From Cesiribacteraceae bacterium YIM B00369 (GTDB lineage: Bacteria > Bacteroidota > Bacteroidia > Cytophagales > Cyclobacteriaceae), in NCBI GenBank assembly GCA_017948555.1, contig JAFMYY010000005.1:124001-188000 (forward strand): a stretch of 64,000 bases of DNA, read 5' to 3'. The notes under the pieces are model-generated. The model ran no database searches. It had not been told where the DNA came from and saw only the letters and a list, made by a program, of their open reading frames with translations. Position numbers and translations under genes: made by a program. Shown one piece after another: positions 45,816 through 55,360 of this stretch. Position 1 is the first letter of the stretch. Each line of letters begins with the position of its first letter.

Positions 45816-47098
45816 TATAAATCGTTTAATTCTGCTACCACAAAGGTAGATCCGGTTATTAAAATAAGATCCTCAGGGGCGGCAGCGTTTCGTGCCTCCA
45901 GAAGCGCCTGGTTCACGTCCTGTACAACAACTCCTTTTAATTCATGCTTACCGGCAAGTTTTTCAAGTGCTGAAGCAGGAAGAGCCCGTGGGATTTTAGC
46001 TTCGCAAAAATAGTAAAAAGCTTCTTTAGGAAGTAATGATAATACAGTATTTACATCCTTATCGTTAACCGTTCCTATCAGGATATACAATTTCTGATAT
46101 TTGGTTTTGCTTAATTGTATCAGGAGTTCAGTAATACCGGCAGGATTATGGCTCACATCGCAGATTACGGCCGGGTTTTCACCAAGTTTTTGCCAGCGGC
46201 CTTTTAATCCGGTGGATGTAACTACCTTTTCAAGCCCTTCCCTGATGCTTTCTTTTGTAACTTTCCTGAATCCCCGCTGGCTGAGTACTTCAATACCTGC
46301 AATAATACCGGGAATGTTCTTCAGGAAATAGAATGCTTTAATTTCCGGATGGATGTCTCCCATCCAGTGTTTACCGTTCTTATTAAGCTGTATAGAACCA
46401 TCGTCCTGTTGAGCCACTGCGTAAAGATCCGAAGCAAAAATAAGGGGTGCTTCAAGCAGATTTGCTTTTTGCTCAAAAACAGAAGCAATTTCAGCCTGCC
46501 GCTCGCTTACCACAACCGGAATTCCCTTTTTAATAATTCCTGCTTTCTCTCCTGCAATTTCCGGTAAGGTGGAGCCCAATACGGCCATATGGTCATAACC
46601 AATATTAGTGATCAGGCTAACCTCCGGTGTAATAACATTGGTGCTGTCTAATCTGCCCCCCATGCCCACTTCTATAACAGCGATATCGACCTGCTCTTTC
46701 GAAAAAAAATCGAATGCAAGAGCAACGGTGAGCTCAAAAAAAGAGGGTTTTACATCTTCAATCAGGGCTTTGTTTTCAGCCACCCAGGTGGTAATAACTT
46801 CCTGCGAAATCTCCTGCCCGTTTATGCGGATGCGTTCTGTAAATTCTTTGAGGTGAGGTGAGGTGTATAAACCTGTTTTATATCCTGCAGCCTGTAAAAT
46901 GGAGGCAATAGCGTGTGAAGAGCTTCCTTTTCCATTTGTGCCTGCAATGTGTACTGCAGGAAAATTCTTCTGAGGGTTACCTAAAGCTTCGCATAACCGG
47001 AGCGTATTGGTCAAATCGACTTTAAAAGCAGCCTGACCAATCCGCTGGTACATAGGCAGCATTGCATAAAGGTACTCCAGGGTTTGCTGGTAATTCAT
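45815..47098 (-). CDS. folC: bifunctional folylpolyglutamate / dihydrofolate synthase
   Basis: 427 residues. It adds glutamate to dihydropteroate and folates. The P-loop is GTNGKGSSSHAIASIL (about 53-68), the Omega-loop TSPHLKEFTERI (about 79-90) and the metal/Lys region VIEVGMGGRLDSTN (about 141-154) are visible. The C-terminal domain has the DVSHNPAG motif. It is encoded 11 nt after the TonB/TolA-like gene and coupled to trmB. This housekeeping gene rides on the envelope cluster transcript. Confidence 0.96.
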   Translation of the reverse strand: MNYQQTLEYLYAMLPMYQRIGQAAFKVDLTNTLRLCEALGNPQKNFPAVHIAGTNGKGSSSHAIASILQAAGYKTGLYTSPHLKEFTERIRINGQEISQEVITTWVAENKALIEDVKPSFFELTVALAFDFFSKEQVDIAVIEVGMGGRLDSTNVITPEVSLITNIGYDHMAVLGSTLPEIAGEKAGIIKKGIPVVVSERQAEIASVFEQKANLLEAPLIFASDLYAVAQQDDGSIQLNKNGKHWMGDIHPEIKAFYFLKNIPGIIAGIEVLSQRGFRKVTKESIREGLEKVVTSTGLKGRWQKLGENPAVICDVSHNPAGITELLIQLSKTKYQKLYILIGTVNDKDVNTVLSLLPKEAFYYFCEAKIPRALPASALEKLAGKHELKGVVVQDVNQALLEARNAAAPEDLILITGSTFVVAELNDL

Positions 47099-47109
47099 CC
47101 CGGAAAATA

Positions 47110-48021
47110 TTATCTGGCTTTAATAACAAATGTAACTGTTCCTGTAGTAACAGGTGCCGGAATGGCATTGTCGCTGGTGGGGCTAAAGGTAGTCCTCAAA
47201 AGCTGTTCCTTGTAAAACTGGGTAACTTTAGGGCTTACAGTGGTTTCAACCGTACTGGCTTCCACAACATAACCATCACTGTCAATTTTAAATCTGAATA
47301 CAATTTTACCGTTTTCAGCTGACTGATCTCTTTTATTGGGAGCCTCATCCCAGCGCCATCCTGCAATGCTTAAAAAAGCACCACCCTGGCCACCACCCTG
47401 TTCTCCATAAAGAGCTCTTGAATCTAATGATCCTTCCTTGCTGCCCTGGTCACCCACAGCACCTTCACGGTCGCCCTGATTTGCATTGGAAGATTTTGAA
47501 CCTTTAATATCGGAAGGAAAAAGGGCCGGTTTAGCAGCTTCTTTAGGTTCTTCTTTTTTAGTTTCCTTTACAGGTTCAGTTTTAGCCACCGGCTTAGGTT
47601 CTTCTTTTTTAGGTTCTGGTTTAGGTTTAGGTTCTGGCTTTTTTACCTCCTCTTTGGTTACAGGGCTGGGAGCCGGCTGGGTAACTACCTCATCAGCGGT
47701 TTTAGTTTCAGCAACAGGAGTTGCCGGCCGGGTTTCAGCCACAGGCTGTGCAACCGGCTCTTCAGGAACAGGTTCGCTTTTAACTTCCTGCTGCTGGCTT
47801 TCAATGTCGTCCGTTTCGCTTTGGTTGGCCGGAGTAACCGGCTGCTCTGTACCTGAACCGGCCTTATCAAGGCCAAAATTCAGCTCAATGCCATAATCAG
47901 GCAGCGGAGGGTCAGGAGCTCTCCATGCCAGGATAAAGAAAAAAGCAAGTAAAACCAGGGCATGTATCCCAACTGATACTGCCAAACCTACTTTTTTATT
48001 TTTTTCTTCCTGCTCTGCCAT
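47110..48021 (-). CDS. TonB/TolA-like energy transducer
   Basis: 303 residues. An N-terminal membrane helix (about 13-33, KVGLAVSVGIHALVLLAFFF), then a 120-residue Pro/Glu/Lys/Thr-rich spacer (about 60-180, with EPKPKPEPKKEEPKPVAK) long enough to cross the periplasm, then a C-terminal TonB/TolA-like domain (about 215-303: GWRWDEAPNKRDQSAENGKI, IDSDGYVVEASTVETTVSPK). It transmits proton-motive force from the ExbB/ExbD (TolQ/TolR) channel to an outer-membrane partner. No conserved TonB YP motif is evident, so TolA-like use is open. Confidence 0.9.
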   Translation of the reverse strand: MAEQEEKNKKVGLAVSVGIHALVLLAFFFILAWRAPDPPLPDYGIELNFGLDKAGSGTEQPVTPANQSETDDIESQQQEVKSEPVPEEPVAQPVAETRPATPVAETKTADEVVTQPAPSPVTKEEVKKPEPKPKPEPKKEEPKPVAKTEPVKETKKEEPKEAAKPALFPSDIKGSKSSNANQGDREGAVGDQGSKEGSLDSRALYGEQGGGQGGAFLSIAGWRWDEAPNKRDQSAENGKIVFRFKIDSDGYVVEASTVETTVSPKVTQFYKEQLLRTTFSPTSDNAIPAPVTTGTVTFVIKAR

Positions 48022-48047
48022 TTTTAAAACAATTAGATTTTTTCCTG

Positions 48048-48452
48048 CTATTGGTCAGCTGGCTTTGTAGCTATTGAAACTTTCGCATTTAAAGAAGTGG
48101 CAATACCTGCAGCCTCTACAAAATGCTCTGTCGGTACGCTTTTATCCACATGCAATACTACAACACCTTCTCCTTTTTCACCATTCTGCAATTCCCTCTT
48201 TAAAACAGATTCAAGTGCATTACGGTTCACTTCCTGATTATTAACCATGTACTGCAGGTCCTTTGTAATAGTAACACTTACCTTTTGCATTACAATCTCG
48301 GACTTTTTACTCGAAGGTAAATTTACATTAAGACCCGATGGAGTAATAAAAGAAGAGGTAAGCATGAAAAAAATCAGCAGGAGGAAAATAATATCCGTCA
48401 TTGACGACATGCTGAATGACGCATCTGCTTTATGTTTTGATCCTAATGCCAT
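48048..48452 (-). CDS. ExbD/TolR-family protein
   Basis: 134 residues: one N-terminal membrane helix (about 17-38, SMTDIIFLLLIFFMLTSSF) with the essential membrane Asp (D19) that conducts protons, then a short periplasmic domain ending VSIATKPADQ. The helix-proximal SxxxD...L pattern is diagnostic of ExbD/TolR. Encoded 1 nt after the TolQ/ExbB-type gene and 27 nt before the transducer, so the three form the energising complex. Confidence 0.94.
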   Translation of the reverse strand: MALGSKHKADASFSMSSMTDIIFLLLIFFMLTSSFITPSGLNVNLPSSKKSEIVMQKVSVTITKDLQYMVNNQEVNRNALESVLKRELQNGEKGEGVVVLHVDKSVPTEHFVEAAGIATSLNAKVSIATKPADQ

Positions 48453-48453
48453 A

Positions 48454-49140
48454 TCAGTTTGGTTCCTGTAAAAGATCTATAAAGTCAATTGAATTGTATT
48501 CCATTTTATGAATAACCTTCTGTACCTGGGTAACAAGGTAGTTATACATCAGGTAAGCAAGGATACCTACAAACAAACCTGCAGCGGTGGTTATCATTGC
48601 TTCATAAATACCTGCCGACAACAGTTTCGGACTTACCGAACCTTCCTCCTGGGCAATTGAAATAAAGGCTTTGATCATACCCGTTACAGTTCCGAGGAAA
48701 CCAATCATTGGAGCGGCACCGGAAATAGTGGCCATCAGGGAAAGGTTCTTTTCCAGTTTATAAATTTCAATTTTCCCTACATTCTCTATGGAAACTTCAA
48801 TGTTCTTCAAAGGGCTTCCTATTCTTGATATCCCTTTCTCTATCATTTTAGCTACCGGGGTATCTGTTTGAGAACATAAAAGACGGGCTCCGCTAATGTC
48901 TCCGTTAAGCACCAGGGTCTTGATTTTATCTATAAACTGGTTAGGAGTTTTTGCAGCCCTTTTAATGGTCATCAGACGCTCTACAAAAATATACACTGCC
49001 ACGAGCGAAAGTAAAAAAATGGGAATCATTGCCCATCCGCCATTCATTAAGAGGTCCAGAACCGAAACTGAATCCTGGCCTCCCTCCATGGCCACTGTGG
49101 TGTCGGACGGGGAATAAGTTGTAATTTGTAATAAATTCAT
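48454..49140 (-). CDS. MotA/TolQ/ExbB proton-channel protein
   Basis: 228 residues from the ATG at 49140, which sits 1 nt after the stop of the SPOR gene (TAATATG). An upstream ATG at 49173 would overlap that gene by 32 nt and adds 11 residues. Three membrane helices (about 29-51, 134-156 and 166-192). The family signature GAAPMIGFLGTVTGMIKAF (about 139-157) and the following TTAAGLFVGILAYL carry the conserved channel residues. It forms the pentameric stator that powers the TonB/TolA-like partner. Confidence 0.94.
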   Translation of the reverse strand: MNLLQITTYSPSDTTVAMEGGQDSVSVLDLLMNGGWAMIPIFLLSLVAVYIFVERLMTIKRAAKTPNQFIDKIKTLVLNGDISGARLLCSQTDTPVAKMIEKGISRIGSPLKNIEVSIENVGKIEIYKLEKNLSLMATISGAAPMIGFLGTVTGMIKAFISIAQEEGSVSPKLLSAGIYEAMITTAAGLFVGILAYLMYNYLVTQVQKVIHKMEYNSIDFIDLLQEPN

Positions 49141-49141
49141 A

Positions 49142-49807
49142 TTAATATTTAACAATCCAAACATTTTCTCCAAATTTAGATCTCATACTGTCTAATTCAG
49201 TATTAAGCTCCTCTACGCTTTCTGCATCTTTAACGCTCAACCTGTAGAACTTTCGTGTACCGGAAGGCTCAATTATTTTTGAGGAAATTCCTTCTTTGGC
49301 AAGTTTTTGCCCATAATCCCTGGCAAGGTCGCTGTCAATAAAGCTGCCTACGATCAGGTAATATTTTCCGGTTCTTGAAGAAATACTTGAAACACTTCCT
49401 TCAGTAACCTCAGGCTCAGCCGGTACCCAGTTATCTTCAAAAGGCTCTTCTTCCACAGGCTCCGGTTCCTCCATAAAGGCAGGGCTGGCATCCTGTACCG
49501 GATTCTGAGCAATTGTTTCTGTATTGCCTGCATCATCGAACAGCAGGAAATAAACAAAAATACCTGCAAGGCATAAAATCAATCCAAGCCCTGCCCATAA
49601 AATCCAGCCTGACCTGTTTTGCGGTTGTTCCGGTTCTTCTGAAGGAGCTGAATGAAAAGAAATATTATCATCCGGAATTAAAGGTTGCTCCCGCTCAATA
49701 GGACTGTATTCAGCTTCGGGCAACCCGTAGTCATTATCAGTATTTTCGTAAGTAGAGTGAAGAGCACCTTCGCCCTGGATTTTGTTTTGATCGTCTTTAT
49801 CAATCAT
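49142..49807 (-). CDS. SPOR-domain membrane protein
   Basis: 221 residues. A cytoplasmic acidic region (1-70), one membrane helix (about 71-92, ILWAGLGLILCLAGIFVYFL), an acidic linker rich in Pro/Glu, and a C-terminal SPOR domain (about 148-221: GKYYLIVGSFIDSDLARDYG ... SVKDAESVEEL). SPOR domains bind glycan strands stripped of stem peptides, which occur at division septa. In this operon it would anchor the channel complex to peptidoglycan or to the septum. Confidence 0.9.
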   Translation of the reverse strand: MIDKDDQNKIQGEGALHSTYENTDNDYGLPEAEYSPIEREQPLIPDDNISFHSAPSEEPEQPQNRSGWILWAGLGLILCLAGIFVYFLLFDDAGNTETIAQNPVQDASPAFMEEPEPVEEEPFEDNWVPAEPEVTEGSVSSISSRTGKYYLIVGSFIDSDLARDYGQKLAKEGISSKIIEPSGTRKFYRLSVKDAESVEELNTELDSMRSKFGENVWIVKY

Positions 49808-50022
49808 CTTATTCTGATTAAATAGATTTTACGGGATTTGCATTCTTATAAGAAATGTAAAGCTAATTTTTTTTTCACCAGCCGCAAAGCTCTTTTAAAG
49901 CCATTCCTTACTTCTCCATTTAATAAAGGCGATCTGTCTGAGGTGTTTCATGTAATATTTAAGATAATAATACATAAATCCTTCCGGTATTTATTAAACA
50001 GGAGTAAATACAATCCTTATTT

Positions 50023-51684
50023 TCAGAAAGCATAACTACCGCCCAGGGTTACCACCAGTCTGCGGGACGGGTAGTTATAAAAACGTTCAAACTCTTGTGA
50101 GAGAAGGTTGTCAAACCTTAAATATGCGCTGGCCTGGCGGGAGAACAGGTATTCTGCTCCCAGACCGAGATCCACTACAGGATCAAGCTTTATTTCTCCG
50201 GCCAGTGTTCCGGGTTCTCTTGCCACAATACCACCTAAAACATGAGCATCGGCAGTAAAGAGGATTTTATCATATAAATTGTAATTCCCGGACCATTCCA
50301 CTTTATAAGAGGGTTTATGCCATGCCACAGGCACCTCTTCCGTATCATATCCAAAATAATCTGCCCTTAAAGAGGTCTGGAATCTGTCTGTGCTGTGGAA
50401 GCTGATTCCAGCGAAAATATTTACAATAGCAGAATTTCCCTGATCATATAATACATCGAAACGGGTACTATCCAGGTTATTATTAACGAAATAGTACATA
50501 TTCTGATAGTTAGCCACTGAAAAGCCTGCATTGAATCCAAACCCTCCGGCAATACGCCCTTTTATTTCTCCATAAAAGTCCACCATTTTATTGCTGTGCA
50601 GTAATGGGGTGGAATTATTGATAAACGGGTTTTCTGTGATAAGACTCCTGTATGTAACTGGATTCATATTTCCTTCGACCCCGACAGATATATCTATACT
50701 TTCAGCCGGGCTGAGGCTTACCTCTGCTTTCGGGTAAAAATGCATACGCCCTGCATTGGAAGCCGTATCATTTTCGTATGCAATATTAAAACCTGCTATT
50801 ATTTTTACCGGCTCATATGCAAAGCGAAATGCCGGCCCGAGTCTGAACAGCGATCTTCCTGTGCTGTTAAGGTCCTCATAGCGGCTGAGCAGTAAATCAG
50901 ATTTTATTCTTACGCCTAATTCATCACTTAGTTCATACCTGAGGTTACCTGCTACCCGTGCATTATTTTCTGTAACCTCTGTATGGCTTCCTGTATGGTC
51001 AAAAGCTGCAGTCGCGCCAATCCCTAATTTATCTGACTCAGAATTGTTAACACCAAGCTTCAGTCCATACATTCTGAAAACCTGTTTTATATCTTCTTTT
51101 TCAGGCCGTACCTCTGCAGGATTATAGCCATAAAAATTAAACCTGTCCCGCTGTGCATAAACATTACCATCTATAGTGGCGCCTTTTCCAAAGTAACTTC
51201 CCTTACCCTCAATCTTATTAGTACTGTACCCGCTGTTGCCTTTATCTACAGGGCCCCTTGCAGCTCCTCTGTGGTTTACATGCAGGCTCAAAAGGTGAGA
51301 TGCTTCCCGTTTGCTGGTAATCCACCCGTCGAGGTAACTGCTGAAGTAATTTCCTAAACCTGCCTTTATGTATTTGTTGTAGTATTCTGCCGGAGGATCT
51401 GTTTTAATAGTTAAAACCCTTACTGTAGGGTCGATTGGTTTTAACTGCAGGCTATATTCCGAGAAATTATAATTTACATTTTCCTTAATCGGGCTAACCT
51501 CCTGGGGTGGTACCTTCTGGTAATTCCTGTTGGCGGGCGGGAGCTCATTCTCCCTTTCCTTTACAATTACCACCTGCTCATTTCCTATATCGGCATCAGA
51601 TTCATTCTGCCAGGGTTGCTGTTGCGCTAAGGCAGGGAAAGCTGAAATAGACAATACAAAAGTAAGGTTCCTTATAATTTTCAT
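50023..51684 (-). CDS. outer-membrane beta-barrel protein
   Basis: 553 residues. Signal peptide (1-20, ending ALAQ), a short Pro/Asn-rich periplasmic stretch (about 30-95), then about 450 residues of alternating strands and turns with aromatic girdles, ending in GGSYAF with a C-terminal Phe, the usual signal for barrel assembly. The pattern resembles the barrel half of TonB-dependent receptors, but no plug domain or TonB box is evident. It is the outer-membrane partner within the TPR/SPOR/TolQR cluster; the substrate, if any, is unknown. Confidence 0.85.
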   Translation of the reverse strand: MKIIRNLTFVLSISAFPALAQQQPWQNESDADIGNEQVVIVKERENELPPANRNYQKVPPQEVSPIKENVNYNFSEYSLQLKPIDPTVRVLTIKTDPPAEYYNKYIKAGLGNYFSSYLDGWITSKREASHLLSLHVNHRGAARGPVDKGNSGYSTNKIEGKGSYFGKGATIDGNVYAQRDRFNFYGYNPAEVRPEKEDIKQVFRMYGLKLGVNNSESDKLGIGATAAFDHTGSHTEVTENNARVAGNLRYELSDELGVRIKSDLLLSRYEDLNSTGRSLFRLGPAFRFAYEPVKIIAGFNIAYENDTASNAGRMHFYPKAEVSLSPAESIDISVGVEGNMNPVTYRSLITENPFINNSTPLLHSNKMVDFYGEIKGRIAGGFGFNAGFSVANYQNMYYFVNNNLDSTRFDVLYDQGNSAIVNIFAGISFHSTDRFQTSLRADYFGYDTEEVPVAWHKPSYKVEWSGNYNLYDKILFTADAHVLGGIVAREPGTLAGEIKLDPVVDLGLGAEYLFSRQASAYLRFDNLLSQEFERFYNYPSRRLVVTLGGSYAF

Positions 51685-51719
51685 GTAATGAGGATGTAGG
51701 CTTTTTGGTTTGAACCGGT

Positions 51720-54700
51720 TTATTGCTGAAGGGATGAGAGAGTATCAGCCGTGTTTTTGCTTTCTGAGGCTTCCTGCTTTTCAATAACAGCAAGCTTTGC
51801 TTTGGCTTCTGCAACAATCTGTGGTTCTTTAGAATTCTGGATAATGGATTTTAAGGTTTCTTTTGCCTGAAAGATCTCACCCATTTTTCTGTAATTTTCA
51901 GCAATTAAAATAAACGATTTACCTAACCAGAACTTGAACATTGAATAGTTGGTATTGAAATCGAATAATGTCTCTACTGATTCCTTATACTTTTGCTGGT
52001 TATGCTGCACCAGGGCAATCATGTATTTTGCTTCCGCTCCGTTTTCATCTTTAGCAGCATTAACAGTTTGTGTAAAGTTCTTCATGGCCTCCTGGTAATT
52101 TCCTTTTTCAAATGCTGCTTTTCCTTTAAAAAGAAGTGCCTTATTTGCTGTGTTAGCTGAAGAGCCTCCTCTGTCAATTATCTGGTTTGCATAATAAGCA
52201 GTGGAGTCATACTGGTTGCGCATATAAAAGGTTTCCATCAGCCCGGTCCATGCATCTGACTGCTGGCGGTTATTTGTTGCTGTTCCGGCTAATCTCCTGT
52301 AAAGAGAAATAGCCTCAGCATAATTTTTGTTCTTATACTGAAGCTCTGCTGCCCTTTGTAAGGCTCTTTGTTTAAGAGCTCCCTTGTCATTATTGGCAAG
52401 CTCTAAATAGTACTGCAAAGCTTCATCTGATCTGTCAAGGCGGTAAAACGATTCGGCAAGGTAAAACTTAGCTTCTCCTGTATTACTGCTTTCGGGATAA
52501 TTCCTGATATAATTCCTGAGACTTTCAATTGCTTTTTGGTATTGCTGTGAAAAGTAAACAGTTTTAACAGTTTCAAATTCCACATTTTCAAGAGACTTAT
52601 CTGAAGGATTTGCCTGTTTGTAACGGGCAAGGTACTGATCGAATTCCTCTGTTTTTCCCTGTAATGCCAACACTTCCTGTAAACCAATAAGTGCGCTGTT
52701 TGCAGTCTGGTGAGCAGGGTAATCGCTTAACAGTTGCTTGTAATTCTGTGCCGCTTTGTCGTACTGCTTCTGGTTAAACCATGCCATTGCTTTGCTTCGC
52801 AGGGCATATGGAACAAAAGGACTGTTTGGTATTGATTGCTGTAATTTATTAAAACCACTGATTGCTTCCGCATACTGTCCGCTTTCCATTTGCAACTGAG
52901 CTTTATTGAATAAGGCATCGTCGTAATACGGTGAACGGCTGAATTTATTTAAAACCGTATTCCACGCTTCAAGTGCCTGCTGGTTTCTGTCGGTAATGCT
53001 GTAAACAAGCCCTAACTGGAAGTGAGCATAATCCTGCTCAGGATTATTTTCAGTGATGGCCTGTCCGTAATAAGAAACAGCGTTTGAATAAATCTTATTC
53101 GCATAGTAAGTATCTGCAAGGCGAAGCACTGCATCATTATAAAATTTCTCCTTCTTACCTCCGCGCTCCACATACTCTTTAAAGTGAGTCAGTGCCTTAT
53201 CATATTGCTGAGTATTATAATAAGCGTAACCTATTCCGTAGCGGCTGTTCATATGAAATTCAGAATCCTGACGGGCAGTACGAAAAACTGCCGCATAGGA
53301 ATTAATAGCCTCATTCCATTTTTTACCAATTGAAAAGGCCTCTCCGCTCCAGTAATGTGCTTTTGTAACTAAATCTTTGTTCTCAGGATATTCCAGTGAT
53401 TTTTTGAACATCTGCACAGCCTGATAAAACTTACTGTCGTTAAAAAGCTCTGTACCTTTAAGGAAGGTAACCTCCTGATAAGCTTTTCTGATGGCCGGAC
53501 TTTTTGAATCCATCTGTTCAATATAAGCAATTGCCTGGCCATAGTCATTCGTATTCAGCAACGATTTACTTAACAGCTCATTTGCTTCCCTTTTGTATTT
53601 AGAGGAAGTGTACTCTCTGCTGAAATTTTTTAACTGTTCAGCTGCTTCCTGGTGGTTTCCAAGATCGAAATTCAGTTTTGCCAGCATAAAATTGCTTTCT
53701 TCTGCAATAGTCTTATTCTGCGACATTTCAGCAGAACGCTTAAATGCAGTTTGTGCAAACGGCTTATTATCTTCCTGAACATATAAAACGCCAAGGTAAT
53801 AAGAAGCATGCTGCCCAAGTGAATCCTGATTGTTTGCTACGCTTTTGAAGTTTTCAATGGCTTTGCTGTTTTTACCGCTTTTATATTGTGAGAAGGCCAT
53901 TCTGTACTGAACAGGAATCTCCGGCTTCCGGTTTTGGGCATATGCCTCAAAAAGTTCAGCTGCTTTTGCATACTGGCCTTTTTTGTAATAGGCTTCCGCA
54001 GTTAATAACTCCAGTTCATTCCGGTTGCGGGTGTTCCTGCCGGATGTTTTTTCTTCTGCATAGCTGATCAGCTTATCATACTGCCCCTGGCGATAGTAAA
54101 TATTTGCAATCATGCCGGGAACTATGTCCCTGTATGCTTCATTTTTTTCAGCACGCTGCAAATCATAAATGGCCTGGTCATATTCGTTACGGGTAAAATA
54201 AATATAACCGGCATAATAGCTGGAAGCGTAGGTGTATCGGTTATCTGTACGTTTCAGTTTATTGAAGCGTTCCAGAGCTTTGTCGAATTGCTTATTGCTG
54301 AAGTAGGTATATCCAAGATCAAAATCCACCTCTTCGCGCTGGAGCTGTGTAAGCTGGCTGGTATTTACTTTTTCAAAAAAAGTTGCGGCCTTATTGTACT
54401 TTTTATCATTGTAGTAAAAACGACCCAGTTCATAATAGGCTAACAAAGCCTTAGGGTGGCTTTCATGCTGCCGGATAAAATTTTCCGTCAGGCTTTCCGC
54501 ATCGTCGTTGTACAGGTTCAAAGCACAAATGGCTACATAATATTCAGCCTCTGTGGATTTGATATCCTTGCCCGGTGCCTCCACCAGATAATTTTCAAAA
54601 GTATGCCTTGCGGCTCCCCACTGCTCTTTGTGTAGCAAAGCAAGCCCTTTTTCATACAGCATTTCATCCGTTCCATGTATAGCAGGATGCTGCCCGAACA

Positions 54701-54752
54701 CAGAAGTGGAAAACCACAGAAAAAGCACACATGCCAGCAAATTTTTATTCAT
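51720..54752 (-). CDS. very large TPR protein, secreted
   Basis: 1010 residues from the ATG at 54752. A TTG at 54767 has AGGAG 5-6 nt upstream and would add five residues, so the start is not certain. Signal peptide (about 1-21, LWFSTSVFGQ), then two dozen or so tetratricopeptide repeats in a row (for example LAYYELGRFYYNDKKYNKAA and YWSGEAFSIGKKWNEAINSY), ending in a Ser/Ala/Glu tail. It should be a long curved helical solenoid in the periplasm, suited to scaffolding several partners. It is the first gene of the cluster, followed 36 nt later by the barrel gene. Confidence 0.9.
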   Translation of the reverse strand: MNKNLLACVLFLWFSTSVFGQHPAIHGTDEMLYEKGLALLHKEQWGAARHTFENYLVEAPGKDIKSTEAEYYVAICALNLYNDDAESLTENFIRQHESHPKALLAYYELGRFYYNDKKYNKAATFFEKVNTSQLTQLQREEVDFDLGYTYFSNKQFDKALERFNKLKRTDNRYTYASSYYAGYIYFTRNEYDQAIYDLQRAEKNEAYRDIVPGMIANIYYRQGQYDKLISYAEEKTSGRNTRNRNELELLTAEAYYKKGQYAKAAELFEAYAQNRKPEIPVQYRMAFSQYKSGKNSKAIENFKSVANNQDSLGQHASYYLGVLYVQEDNKPFAQTAFKRSAEMSQNKTIAEESNFMLAKLNFDLGNHQEAAEQLKNFSREYTSSKYKREANELLSKSLLNTNDYGQAIAYIEQMDSKSPAIRKAYQEVTFLKGTELFNDSKFYQAVQMFKKSLEYPENKDLVTKAHYWSGEAFSIGKKWNEAINSYAAVFRTARQDSEFHMNSRYGIGYAYYNTQQYDKALTHFKEYVERGGKKEKFYNDAVLRLADTYYANKIYSNAVSYYGQAITENNPEQDYAHFQLGLVYSITDRNQQALEAWNTVLNKFSRSPYYDDALFNKAQLQMESGQYAEAISGFNKLQQSIPNSPFVPYALRSKAMAWFNQKQYDKAAQNYKQLLSDYPAHQTANSALIGLQEVLALQGKTEEFDQYLARYKQANPSDKSLENVEFETVKTVYFSQQYQKAIESLRNYIRNYPESSNTGEAKFYLAESFYRLDRSDEALQYYLELANNDKGALKQRALQRAAELQYKNKNYAEAISLYRRLAGTATNNRQQSDAWTGLMETFYMRNQYDSTAYYANQIIDRGGSSANTANKALLFKGKAAFEKGNYQEAMKNFTQTVNAAKDENGAEAKYMIALVQHNQQKYKESVETLFDFNTNYSMFKFWLGKSFILIAENYRKMGEIFQAKETLKSIIQNSKEPQIVAEAKAKLAVIEKQEASESKNTADTLSSLQQ

Positions 54753-54823
54753 ATATAATTTATACAATTTTGTCTCCTGTTTAAACCCGCGCCGGATATA
54801 GTATTGAAAATCCGCATTTGGTG

Positions 54824-54853
54824 CAAATTTTACATTTTAATTCGATTAAGCAA
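54824..54853 (-). promoter_or_regulatory. possible Bacteroidota-type promoter for the TPR cluster
   Basis: On the minus strand TTG (-33 type) is followed about 18 nt later by TAAAATTTG, close to the Bacteroidota -7 consensus TAnnTTTG. It ends about 70 nt before the TPR start. Judged by eye; the -7 is one base longer than consensus. Confidence 0.3.
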
Positions 54854-55360
54854 GGCTTTTTCTTCAATAATTAAAAATATCTTACCTTGGCAAAGTTAAA
54901 GTTCTTATCAAAGTGCAATTTTGTAACCACCTGATTTTAAGTTAGTTAGAATATTCGTCTTAAAGGAAAGACTGAGCTGAAAACTTACGTAAAAATTAAA
55001 AACCACCTAACTAAACCACGGCCCTGTAGTTCTGTAACGTACAGTCTTCTACTGTGTTGTAAGCTGTTTGCTTTTTCGGTAAGTTTAAAAGAATTTTTAC
55101 CGGCTGTAGCCGGGCAGGTTAAATTTTCAATCAGAAAAGCTGATTTATTTGATCATCAAACAGAAAAATTACATAAATTTCAATCGCAAATCAGTGGCAG
55201 AACATCCGACACACTCAAAAGGCAGAAAATAGAATAATTCTTATTCTTTCGATAATGATTTACTAAACTTGAATATAGAAGTTAACAGGGAATGGATTTA
55301 GTATAGTCAACTTCTGGCTGCACACCATTTTTTTTATGCAAAGATTGAGTAACAGATAAT
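54854..55360. other. non-coding region between divergent genes
   Basis: About 500 further bases (608 counting from 54753) separating the TPR cluster from the MBL hydrolase. It is AT-rich with no coding frame of substance and no recognised RNA, tRNA or repeat. Confidence 0.45.

Noticed and set aside
47486-47896. 136-codon plus-strand frame opposite the TonB/TolA-like spacer
   Set aside because: Gly/Ser/Val low-complexity mirror of the Pro/Lys/Glu repeat on the coding strand.
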